The notes under the pieces: generated by a model
Databases searched by the model: none
What the model was told of the DNA's origin: nothing
The model's input: the letters and a program-made list of their open reading frames with translations, nothing else
Shown: piece after piece, positions 54,320 to 64,000 of the stretch
Layout of the letters: each line of letters begins with the position of its first letter
How positions within the stretch are numbered: position 1 is the stretch's first letter
Assembly: GCF_017349355.1 (NCBI RefSeq)
Contig: NZ_JAFMPM010000006.1
Location: 1,736,001-1,800,000 of the forward strand
Length of the DNA: 64,000 nucleotides
DNA from: Thiothrix fructosivorans
Lineage (GTDB): Bacteria > Pseudomonadota > Gammaproteobacteria > Thiotrichales > Thiotrichaceae
Direction of reading: 5' to 3'
Translations under genes and position numbers: made by a program

Positions 54320-55983
54320 ATAATAATACAGGGCTGGATGGCGATAGTTTGCCAGAGGTGACGGTGCGCGAACAACGCGGCCCGTCGGTGGTGTGGTTAA
54401 TTCCTTTAGCCGCTTTACTGATTGGTATATGGTTATTGTTTCAAAACTGGTATCAGCAAGGTCCCACCATTACGGTACAATTTTCCAGCGCGGAAGGTAT
54501 TGAGGCGGGCAAAACCGAAGTGCGTTACAAAGCCGTGACGGTTGGTAAAGTCAAAAAACTCAAACTTGATGATGAGCTGAAATACATTGAAGCGGTCATT
54601 GAGTTGAATAAAGAAATTGGGCGGCATTTGGGGAATGATGCGAGTTTTTGGGTGGTTCGTCCGCGTGTGAATCGTTCGGGCGTGTCAGGGTTAAGCACTT
54701 TATTTTCGGGGTCGTATATTGGCATGGATCCCGGTACGAATACGGATGATCAAAGTTTTTATGCGGGGGTCGAGCGTCCGCCTGTGCTTGCGCCTGCCGA
54801 AGATGGTAAACGCTTTTTCCTCGTGTCGGATTCGTTGGGGTCGGTGGATATGGGAGCACCGGTTTTTTACAAGCAATTGCAAGTAGGTGAGGTGATCAAC
54901 TACGAATTGCTGCAAGATAAAGATCAGGTGCGTTTGGAAGTGTTTGTGCGTGCGCCGTATTTTCAGTATGTGCGTACCAATACCCGTTTTTGGAATGCCA
55001 GTGGGGTGGAACTCAATATGAATTCGGCGGGGGCGGAATTCCGCATGGAATCCTTGGTATCGGTATTAATCGGCGGGATTGCGTTTGAAACACCCAAAAC
55101 GCTGGCGGCGGGGGATGTGAGCAAGGAAGGTGATGTCTTTACCTTGCACCGTAATTTTGCGGGGGCACAGGAAAAGCCTTACAAGGAAAAACTGTATTAC
55201 GTGATGTATTTTGGTGGCTCAGTGCGCGGTATGGAAGTGGGGTCAGCCGTTGAGTTTAAAGGCATTCCGATTGGCAAGGTCGAAAAGATTGATATTACGT
55301 TGGATAAAGCCACTTTAGGCGTGCGCGTTCCAGTGCTGGTGTCGATTCAGCCGCAATATTTTAATGAAACGCTCACGGCTGCCGAAGGTGAGGTGGTGTT
55401 AAATAAACTGGTGGCAAAAGGAATGCGTGCCAAATTAGAAACCGTGAGTTTTTTGACGGGGCAAAAAGTGATTACCTTGAGCATGGAAAAAGACCCACCG
55501 CCTGCCACGATTAAAGTCACGCAGTTTTACAGTGAATTTCCGACCACGGGTTCAGCGTTTGAAGATTTGCCGTTAATGGCAACGGAAGTGATGGCGAGCT
55601 TGGATGAGGCGTTGGCAGGCATTAATAAGTTGGTGAATAGCGGCAAGCTGGATAAAACCGTGGATAATCTTAATGGCGTATTAGCGGAAGCCGAACAAGC
55701 CGTTAAAGCTGCGAAGGAAATGCTGAAAACGGTGGATGGCAAGACTTTACCCAGCGTGACGCAGGATGTGAATAAGATTACGGTGGAGTTGAGCCAAACC
55801 TTGCAGAAATTGCAAAGCTCGATGGGCAATGTTGACCGTCTGACTGCGCCGCATTCGCCGACGCAATTCCAATTGCAAGAAATGTTGGAAGAAGTGACCG
55901 CTGCCTCGCGGGCGGTGCGCAGTTTAACCGAAACCCTGCAACGTCAGCCTGCATCGTTGTTGCGTGGCAAACAAGGAGACTAA
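54316..55983 (+). CDS. pqiB: MCE-family intermembrane transport protein PqiB
   Basis: 555-aa protein with one N-terminal transmembrane helix (VVWLIPLAALLIGIWLLFQ) and three MCE domains (about 45-140, 160-265 and 285-395: GPTITVQFSSAEGIEAGKTE; FFLVSDSLGSVDMGAPVFYK; KLYYVMYFGGSVRGMEVGSA). A long helical C-terminus (about 420-555) would form the needle-like coiled coil seen in E. coli PqiB, a periplasm-spanning lipid tunnel. Length matches E. coli PqiB (546 aa). Overlaps the upstream pqiA copy by 4 nt; pqiC follows after 2 bp. Confidence 0.94.
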   Translation: MNNNTGLDGDSLPEVTVREQRGPSVVWLIPLAALLIGIWLLFQNWYQQGPTITVQFSSAEGIEAGKTEVRYKAVTVGKVKKLKLDDELKYIEAVIELNKEIGRHLGNDASFWVVRPRVNRSGVSGLSTLFSGSYIGMDPGTNTDDQSFYAGVERPPVLAPAEDGKRFFLVSDSLGSVDMGAPVFYKQLQVGEVINYELLQDKDQVRLEVFVRAPYFQYVRTNTRFWNASGVELNMNSAGAEFRMESLVSVLIGGIAFETPKTLAAGDVSKEGDVFTLHRNFAGAQEKPYKEKLYYVMYFGGSVRGMEVGSAVEFKGIPIGKVEKIDITLDKATLGVRVPVLVSIQPQYFNETLTAAEGEVVLNKLVAKGMRAKLETVSFLTGQKVITLSMEKDPPPATIKVTQFYSEFPTTGSAFEDLPLMATEVMASLDEALAGINKLVNSGKLDKTVDNLNGVLAEAEQAVKAAKEMLKTVDGKTLPSVTQDVNKITVELSQTLQKLQSSMGNVDRLTAPHSPTQFQLQEMLEEVTAASRAVRSLTETLQRQPASLLRGKQGD

Positions 55984-55985
55984 CC

Positions 55986-56567
55986 ATGCGTAAGGTGATG
56001 TTGTTGGGGGCGGTGGTGTTGGCGCTGTTGGGCTGTTCGAGCACGCCCACGGCGTATCATACGCTGGCGATGGATATGGGCAATCCGGCGGTCGCACCAG
56101 CGGTTTCGCAGCGTATTCGCAGCCTTGGGGTGGGGCCGATTACCTTGCCGACGCTGTTGGATCGCGAAGGGTTAGTAATTCGCCAAAATGCTACGACGTT
56201 AGCAGTGTCGGATACGCATTTGTGGGGTGGGCAGTTGGAAGATGAATTCCTCCATGCCCTCGCACAACACCTACAAACCCGCTTGCCGGTGACACGGGTG
56301 CAAACCATTCCGTGGGAACTGAGCCAAACGCCCCAGTATCAAGTGGTGGTGAAATTGGATCAGTTTGATGGCACGCCCCACGGCAAGGCGCAGTTACGCG
56401 GTTTGTGGCAGCTTCAAGCAGGGCAGGATGACAAAATTCTGAGCACTGAAGCCATCACGCTAACCCAGCAAACGACCACGCCGGACGTGGTAGGGCTGGT
56501 CACGGCGCAAAGTGTGTTGGTGGCGCAATTGGCGGATCACATCGTGCGTGGTCTGGCTACCCGTTAA
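55986..56567 (+). CDS. pqiC: PqiC-like outer-membrane lipoprotein (ABC-type transport auxiliary)
   Basis: 193-aa lipoprotein: signal MRKVMLLGAVVLALLGC with lipobox LLGC, acylated C17. The domain IRSLGVGPITLPTLLDREGL ... HLWGGQLEDEFLHALAQHLQ then VVVKLDQFDG belongs to the ABC-type transport auxiliary family (PqiC/MlaC-type partner lipoproteins). In E. coli PqiC docks the PqiB needle to the outer membrane. Ribosome-binding site AAGGAG. Convergent overlap of 4 bp with the YceI-family gene. Completes a pqiA-pqiA-pqiB-pqiC operon. Confidence 0.9.
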   Translation: MRKVMLLGAVVLALLGCSSTPTAYHTLAMDMGNPAVAPAVSQRIRSLGVGPITLPTLLDREGLVIRQNATTLAVSDTHLWGGQLEDEFLHALAQHLQTRLPVTRVQTIPWELSQTPQYQVVVKLDQFDGTPHGKAQLRGLWQLQAGQDDKILSTEAITLTQQTTTPDVVGLVTAQSVLVAQLADHIVRGLATR

Positions 56568-57139
56568 GCTTTAGCCTTGGTAAACGTTAAGAAAAACGTG
56601 ACGGGGACGGCATTGCTGATGCTGCTGAGCGAAGCAATTTCGCGTAGTGTCGTTAAACCGGCTGCCAGATTGAAGTCTTCCGCATTCAGCATGATGGGCG
56701 CAACGGTGGCGACGTGTACGCTATCGCCGACTTCAGTGACGGCCACGGTTGCCGCCAGTTCTTTTTTCATGCCGTGTAACCCGACGGCAACGTTGATGGT
56801 TTGAATGCCGGGTTTGATGCCTGTTTGCCCTAAATCCACGCTGACGTAGGCATTGGTAAAGGTTTGGGTTTCAAACAAATGATCACGAATACGTTGGTCA
56901 CGAATATCAATATGGGTATCGACACTGGTGAGGTCAATGTTCAGTGAGCCTTGTCCTGCTGTGGTGATTAGCCCAGAAAGCGCTTTAAATGTGTGGGTTT
57001 CTGCGACGTGATCTTTCTTGATCGACACAAAATACAGGGCAGATTGACTGTTATCCAGCGTCCAATCCGCCCGTGCTATACCGGAGAGTAGCGCCAGTGC
57101 TAGCGCAGTTTTGCTGATAAACGTTAAGGTACGTTGCAT
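56564..57139 (-). CDS. YceI-family periplasmic protein
   Basis: 191-aa exported lipocalin-like protein that binds isoprenoid-type lipids. Signal peptide MQRTLTFISKTALALALLSG then IARA; the mature start DWTLDNSQSALYFVSIKKDH is the family hallmark, with LNIDLTSVDTHIDIRDQRIR and HLFETQTFTNA following. ATG 57139 has GAGGAG 8 nt upstream; a GTG three codons earlier is in frame but too close to that site. Ends convergent to pqiC. Physiological ligand unknown. Confidence 0.92.
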   Translation of the reverse strand: MQRTLTFISKTALALALLSGIARADWTLDNSQSALYFVSIKKDHVAETHTFKALSGLITTAGQGSLNIDLTSVDTHIDIRDQRIRDHLFETQTFTNAYVSVDLGQTGIKPGIQTINVAVGLHGMKKELAATVAVTEVGDSVHVATVAPIMLNAEDFNLAAGLTTLREIASLSSISNAVPVTFFLTFTKAKA

Positions 57140-57253
57140 GTTAGTCACTCCTCTTCATTGTGTGTTTATGGGGGCATTGTACCGCAACTCTGTGGGATTG
57201 GTGCTTTAGTTGTTGCACTGCATCGGCTACAATCGCCCGCATTCAGTAAACAC

Positions 57254-57430
57254 TGGCAGGAGAGTGTTGCACACCGCAAGGTTGCTGCAACCGCCGAAGG
57301 CGCAATTCCGCCCGGAAACGCTCAGGCAAAAGGACTGGCAGTACTAGATCTGGCTCTGGAGAGTAGCGCGGCTGCGCTCACCGAAGGGTAGTAACCGGCA
57401 ACGGGAATCTCTCAGGTAAACGGACAGAGG
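57254..57430 (+). promoter_or_regulatory. Tandem glycine riboswitch (gcvT RNA)
   Basis: Two aptamers in series. The first (about 57254-57337) has GGAGAGTG ... GCCGAAGGCGCAA ... AACGCTCAGGCAAAAGGAC; the second (about 57350-57430) has GGAGAGTAGCGC ... CACCGAAGGG ... AATCTCTCAGGTAAACGGAC. These are the conserved glycine-aptamer cores, joined by the usual short linker. It precedes a strong terminator and gcvT, so it should turn on glycine cleavage when glycine is abundant. Confidence 0.95.
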
Positions 57431-57464
57431 GGCGGCAAGCTTAGCGGCTTGCCGCCCTTTTTTT
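57430..57464 (+). terminator. Riboswitch-controlled terminator before gcvT
   Basis: Perfect 11-bp stem GGGCGGCAAGC (57430-57440) / GCTTGCCGCCC (57447-57457), 6-nt loop, and a run of seven T. It starts at the end of aptamer 2, as expected for an expression platform. Confidence 0.92.
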
Positions 57465-57490
57465 GTGCCTGTTAAACTGGAAGAACCCTA

Positions 57491-58573
57491 ATGCAACGTA
57501 CTGCACTCTACGCCAAGCACCTTGAATCCGGTGCGAAAATGGTTGACTTCGCGGGTTGGGAAATGCCCATTCACTACGGCTCACAACTGCAAGAACACCA
57601 CCAAGTCCGCAACGACGCGGGCATGTTCGACGTATCGCACATGGTCATTCTCGACCTCGTGGGGGCGCAATCCAAAGCTTTCCTGCAATACCTGCTCGCC
57701 AATAACGTCGACAAGCTGAAAGATTCCGGCAAGGCGCTGTATAGCTGCATGTTGACCCCAGAAGGTACGGTGATTGACGATTTGATCGTGTATTTCATCA
57801 CCGCCACCCAATGGCGCATCGTCGTCAATGCGGGCACACGCGACAAAGACATTGCGTGGATGCAAAAACAAATCGCCAACTTTGATGCCACTCTGACTGA
57901 ACGGGACGACCTTTCCATGATCGCAGCACAAGGCCCGAATGCACGCGCCAAAGTGCTGGGCATTATGCCAGTGGATGAAGTGGCTATCGTCGAACCGCTG
58001 AAAACCTTTTACGGCGCATTCGTCAACGACTGGTTCATTGCCCGCACCGGTTACACTGGCGAAGACGGTTTTGAAATGATGTTCCCTAACGAGCAAGCAC
58101 ATAAAGTGTGGGATGCACTGTTGGAGGCGGGTATCAAGCCCATCGGCTTAGGTGCACGCGATACCCTGCGTTTGGAAGCAGGCATGAGCTTGTATGGCAC
58201 GGATATGGATGAAACCATTTCCCCCCTCGTGGCTGGTTTGGGTTGGACAATTGGTTGGCAGCCGGAAGACCGCAACTTTATCGGGCGCAGCGCGTTAGAA
58301 GCACAGAAAGCCGCTGGTGTGCCGCAAAAATTTGTCGGGCTAGTGCTGGAAGGCAAAGGCGTATTGCGCAGTCACATGAAGGTGGTGTGTGCGGACGGTG
58401 ACGGCGAAACCACCAGCGGTACTTTTTCGCCTACACTCGGCGTAGCGATTGCGCTGGCGCGAGTGCCTGCAAGCTGTGGTGAGACTTGCGAGGTCGATAT
58501 TCGTGGCAAATTGCACCCCGCCAAAGTGGTGAAGCCTGTGTTCGCCCGCAATGGCAAATCTGTTTTGAATTAA
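57491..58573 (+). CDS. gcvT: Glycine cleavage system T protein (aminomethyltransferase)
   Basis: 360-aa tetrahydrofolate-dependent enzyme that releases ammonia and methylene-THF from the aminomethyl group on lipoylated H protein. Conserved stretches: [61 protein letters not shown] and [19 protein letters not shown], which includes residues of the folate site. First gene of gcvT-gcvH-gcvP, 26 bp after the riboswitch terminator. Length is normal (about 364 aa in E. coli). Confidence 0.97.
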   Translation: MQRTALYAKHLESGAKMVDFAGWEMPIHYGSQLQEHHQVRNDAGMFDVSHMVILDLVGAQSKAFLQYLLANNVDKLKDSGKALYSCMLTPEGTVIDDLIVYFITATQWRIVVNAGTRDKDIAWMQKQIANFDATLTERDDLSMIAAQGPNARAKVLGIMPVDEVAIVEPLKTFYGAFVNDWFIARTGYTGEDGFEMMFPNEQAHKVWDALLEAGIKPIGLGARDTLRLEAGMSLYGTDMDETISPLVAGLGWTIGWQPEDRNFIGRSALEAQKAAGVPQKFVGLVLEGKGVLRSHMKVVCADGDGETTSGTFSPTLGVAIALARVPASCGETCEVDIRGKLHPAKVVKPVFARNGKSVLN

Positions 58574-58590
58574 GTTTTTAGGAGTTATTT

Positions 58591-58977
58591 ATGAGCAATG
58601 TTCCATCCGATTTGAAATATACCAAATCCCACGAGTGGGTACGTGACAATGGTGACGGCACTGTCACCGTTGGGATTACTGACCACGCGCAAGAGTTGCT
58701 GGGTGATTTGGTACACATCGAATTGCCAGAAGTGGGTACTGAGTTTGGCGCGGAAGACGGTTGTGCAGTCGCAGAATCCGTGAAAGCAGCGTCGGATATT
58801 TACGCGCCCGTCCCCGGTGTGATTGTTGAAGCGAATGAAGCGGTGCAAGATTCGCCGGAACTGATCAATTCTGACCCTTACGGCGACGGCTGGATGTTCG
58901 TGATGCGCGTGGATGACGAAGACGCAATGGACGAACTGCTGGATGCAGACGCATACAAAGCGGAATGTGACGAGTAA
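58591..58977 (+). CDS. gcvH: Glycine cleavage system H protein
   Basis: 128-aa shuttle protein. Lipoylation site K65 in [17 protein letters not shown]; conserved start [20 protein letters not shown] and ending with [12 protein letters not shown]. It carries the aminomethyl and reduced lipoyl groups between the P, T and L proteins. It lies 17 bp after gcvT and 17 bp before gcvP, with ribosome-binding site TAGGAG. Confidence 0.97.
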   Translation: MSNVPSDLKYTKSHEWVRDNGDGTVTVGITDHAQELLGDLVHIELPEVGTEFGAEDGCAVAESVKAASDIYAPVPGVIVEANEAVQDSPELINSDPYGDGWMFVMRVDDEDAMDELLDADAYKAECDE

Positions 58978-58994
58978 TTAAAGGCAGATACCGA

Positions 58995-61943
<2,949 letters not shown>

Positions 61944-62076
61944 ATTCTTGTTCAATAGGCCGTTGATCCTGTTGGGTTAGCGGCCTTGCTCTTAAATTCT
62001 TGTTGTGACCACTTGAAGCAAAGATGGTAAAAAATGATTATAATTAAACACATTCATCCATGTGGCGGGGACGCAG

Positions 62077-62421
62077 ATGATGACTGAAACAGCTATGAAA
62101 CACCTGTTCTTTGGGCGTATTCGTAACAAGGGTTTGTTCTGGAGCTACGCGCCGGACATCACCTATGATGAAGGCAAAGACAATCTGCTGTGTGAAACTG
62201 TGTTGAAATACGGCGATATTGACGATATTCGTTACCTGTTGGTGCTGTACGGCGAAAGCAAAGTGCGTGAAGTGTGGGAACGCGATGTGAAGTCAGATGC
62301 CCGTTTCAAGCGCCTGAACTACTTCCTTGCCCGCGTATTTTTCCATCTGGATGTTGAAGCCAGCGACTTTGAGAATCTGCAACATGAACGACTCACCAAA
62401 TTTAGACTACTTGCTGGTTAA
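62077..62421 (+). CDS. Putative antitoxin partner of the AbiEii-type toxin
   Basis: 114-aa soluble protein starting MMTETAMKHLFFGRIRNKGL. It resembles the DUF6922-type small proteins encoded just before AbiEii-like nucleotidyltransferases: FWSYAPDITYDEGKDNLLCE, then VLKYGDIDDIRYLLVLYGES and LNYFLARVFFHL. I chose ATG 62077, preceded by GGGGA, over the GTG at 62062. A TATAAT at 62039-62044 may be its -10 box. It overlaps the toxin gene by 38 bp. Antitoxin role is inferred from order and overlap, as in AbiEi/AbiEii systems, not from sequence. Confidence 0.7.
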   Translation: MMTETAMKHLFFGRIRNKGLFWSYAPDITYDEGKDNLLCETVLKYGDIDDIRYLLVLYGESKVREVWERDVKSDARFKRLNYFLARVFFHLDVEASDFENLQHERLTKFRLLAG

Positions 62422-63004
62422 GACCAAAGCCGTCTTGCTGGAGCTGATCAAGACCGCGCCATTCCTACAGGATTACGTACTGGTGGGTGGTTCTGCATTG
62501 GCTTTGCACCTGTGCCATCGGCAAAGCGAAGACCTTGATTTCTTCACTTATGCTGACAACTTCCAGAAACAAGACATCCTGCGTTGCCTCAAACATTTCA
62601 AGCAAGCCGAAGTGCTGAACGACAATGTTGACCAACTGGATTTGCTGGTTGAGGGTGTCAAGGTCACATTTTTCAATGCCAAGTGGGAATTCTTACGCCC
62701 TACCAACATCGGTGAGTTCAATGTAGCATCATTGCAAGCCATTGCCGCGATGAAGGCCAATACCTTATTCCTGCGTGCCAAATACCGCGATTACTATGAC
62801 CTTTACTGTTTGGTCAAACATGGCATGAGTATCAAGGATATTTTTGCCGCAGCGCAAGGCGTGGTGGATGGGATTAGTTACAAGCTGCTGTGTATTGCGC
62901 TGCTCTATATTGACGATATTGAAGATGACAATATCGCCTATCTTCACCCCAAAGAGATGGTGAGCAAGCAGCAAATCAGGGCTTTTTTTGAGCAAAACCT
63001 ATAA
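62384..63004 (+). CDS. AbiEii/AbiGii-type nucleotidyltransferase toxin
   Basis: 206-aa protein with the minimal nucleotidyltransferase motif: [20 protein letters not shown] then DFFTY, i.e. GG-S followed by S-x-D-x-D (SEDLDF), plus the third acidic strand near [12 protein letters not shown]. Later blocks [20 protein letters not shown] then YYDLYCLVK are typical for DUF1814/AbiEii proteins, which transfer nucleotides to tRNAs in characterised members. ATG 62384 fits the domain start; an in-frame ATG at 62327 lies deep in the antitoxin gene. Lower GC content than gcvP suggests transfer. It ends 17 bp before the right copy of the 362-bp repeat. Confidence 0.85.
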   Translation: MNDSPNLDYLLVKTKAVLLELIKTAPFLQDYVLVGGSALALHLCHRQSEDLDFFTYADNFQKQDILRCLKHFKQAEVLNDNVDQLDLLVEGVKVTFFNAKWEFLRPTNIGEFNVASLQAIAAMKANTLFLRAKYRDYYDLYCLVKHGMSIKDIFAAAQGVVDGISYKLLCIALLYIDDIEDDNIAYLHPKEMVSKQQIRAFFEQNL

Positions 63005-63321
63005 TGCGGGCAGTGAATGTCGAATCCGAGCCGAAAGAGGAACTTGACCGTTTTTGCGATGCGATGATTGCGATTCGGGAAGAGATTCGCAAGGTGCAGG
63101 AGGGCGTGTGGCCTCTCGACAATAACCCGCTGGTGAATGCGCCGCATACGCTGGATGATTTGGTGAATGCTTGGGAACGCCCTTACAGCCAGACCGAGGC
63201 GGTGTTCCCGCAGGGTGTTAGCCCGACGGCGAAGTATTGGCCTACCGTGAACCGGATTGATAATGTGTATGGGGATCGGAATTTAGTGTGTTCTTGTCCG
63301 AGTGTGGATAGTTATCGGTAG
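63004..63321 (+). pseudogene. Duplicated C-terminal fragment of gcvP
   Basis: Reads [20 protein letters not shown] through to [13 protein letters not shown], the last 99 residues of GcvP, after a short unrelated start (MRAVNV). It lacks the PLP site and cannot be a working P protein. Only three protein-level differences from the gcvP end are visible (VSPTAK for VHPTAK among them). Produced by the 362-bp direct repeat. Confidence 0.9.
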
Positions 63322-63382
63322 ATTCTTGTTCAATAGGCCGTTGATCCTGTTGGGTTTGCGGCCTTGCTCTTAAATTCTTGTT
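63021..63382 (+). repeat. 362-bp direct repeat, right copy
   Basis: Right copy of the gcvP 3'-end duplication (left copy 61643-62004). Differences cluster at GTTAGCCCGACGGCG versus GTACACCCTACGGCA; the rest is almost identical, including non-coding sequence after the stop. Confidence 0.95.
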
Positions 63383-63895
63383 TCTTGATTTTCAAAGGGT
63401 TGCATACTTTTGAAAGTGTCCTGTGCCGCAAAAGTGCTAACTTGATGCAGTGTCGTTTTTTACAATAGAGGGTGGCGGATTTTTCTTTTCTGCTATGTTT
63501 CTGGTGAAGATATACACAACTTCTCTAAGTTTTTATATCACGCTTCGCGTAAGAAGAAATTATAACTCATTGATAATGAATAAAATAACCGGATGATGAT
63601 GTTTCCTCTCTGGTGATGTTGTCGCTTGCCTGTAAGTTGACCTGAAAAGGAATGAATGGGGGAGGGATAGGAACGCACAGTGTTTTTTAAGTGATTGATA
63701 ACGCTAAGGTAATTGTGGGACTACCTTACGCTTGGGTGTTGCTGATAGATAGAGAACGTATGCTGTTAAATTTCTTCTATGATTGTATGGTAATCCATCG
63801 GATGTTGGGTTAGGATTACTCTTGTTTGCATTGTCAAGAGATTAACGATGAATGGTTTAATCCCCAATTGCCTCATAGAGTCCAAGCTATCCTGT
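63383..63895. other. 513-bp AT-rich stretch without recognisable gene
   Basis: No open frame of useful length on either strand, no tRNA or clear terminator seen. The stretch is clearly more AT-rich than the gcv region, so it may be part of a transferred segment. Confidence 0.6.
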
Positions 63896-64000
63896 ATGTC
63901 CAGACAGGAAGTTATCAGTAATTATATTAAATTTCTATCGGCAATTGTTATTCTTTTAAGTTTTACTTCTGGTTGTAAAGAAAGCATAGATTCTAATCAG
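63896..64000 (+). CDS. Lipoprotein (3' partial)
   Basis: The frame is open to the window edge. From ATG 63896 it reads MSRQEVISNYIKFLSAIVIL then LSFTSGCKES, a typical lipoprotein signal with lipobox TSGC (acylated Cys at residue 29). An in-frame ATG at 63848, with AAGAG upstream, would add 16 residues and give an overly long n-region, so I prefer 63896. Only about 35 residues are visible; the function cannot be told. Confidence 0.5.
   Translation, partial: MSRQEVISNYIKFLSAIVILLSFTSGCKESIDSNQ

Noticed and set aside
63383-63895. Prophage or integrase remnant after the gcvP duplication
   Set aside because: No open frame, integrase motif or tRNA attachment site could be seen in this stretch.

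Overview
This window looks like the chromosome of a gammaproteobacterium, probably a Thiothrix-like member of the Thiotrichales. The main reasons are the gammaproteobacterial order metY-rimP-nusA-infB-rbfA-truB, a full-length proton-pumping complex I operon followed by a DUF2818 gene, a complete gcvTHP set behind a tandem glycine riboswitch, and many short palindromic repeats. The genus is an inference from memory; no 16S or other marker is present.

Layout. 1-6161: 3' part of the complex I operon (nuoJ partial, K, L, M, N, DUF2818); nuoM carries two compensating single-base indels. 6186-12657: initiator tRNA with promoter and terminator, then the translation/transcription operon rimP-nusA-infB-rbfA-truB. 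12672-16231 (minus): gabD and topB. 16464-20035: an unknown protein, then an envelope operon of a TM-BON-OmpA protein, a 32-aa membrane peptide and a repeat protein, a layout that recalls mycobacterial arfABC. 20226-23374: two secreted enzymes, an S8 protease and a GH26-like glycosidase. 23354-25410 (minus): a Cpx-type two-component system. 26972-31592: a NodT/MacA/MacB tripartite efflux system.

31578-42548 is an iron island: fbpABC ferric transporter, LbtU-like siderophore porin, DUF1513, two imelysins, a DUF1111 di-heme protein, hemP and bfd on the minus strand, and a small Cys-rich protein plus a MauG-like di-heme peroxidase on the plus strand, with Fur-like boxes in the divergent gap. An IS605-type tnpB-only element sits directly after the peroxidase gene. 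43980-48635: rhodanese lipoprotein, GDT1-type manganese exporter, katG, and a 5'-truncated cytochrome c peroxidase.

The most interesting locus is 51090-53035. A 351-aa protein with an EF-hand-like loop and a DUF6174-like domain ends in three copies of the motif TTxxxxEE, separated by proline-rich linkers, and overlaps by 4 nt a gene for a RimK/MvdC-like ATP-grasp ligase. TTxxxxEE is the core motif of plesiocin-type graspetides (ester/amide cross-linked RiPPs), so this reads as a graspetide system whose precursor has an unusually large, folded leader. A 725-aa helical-repeat protein is divergently transcribed on one side and a pqiA-pqiA-pqiB-pqiC lipid-transport operon follows on the other.

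57254-63382: glycine riboswitch, gcvT, gcvH and gcvP. gcvP has two in-frame insertions made of short repeats, and its last ~300 bp plus the downstream flank are duplicated (362 bp) around an AbiEii-type toxin-antitoxin pair. The window ends in a non-coding stretch and the start of a lipoprotein gene.
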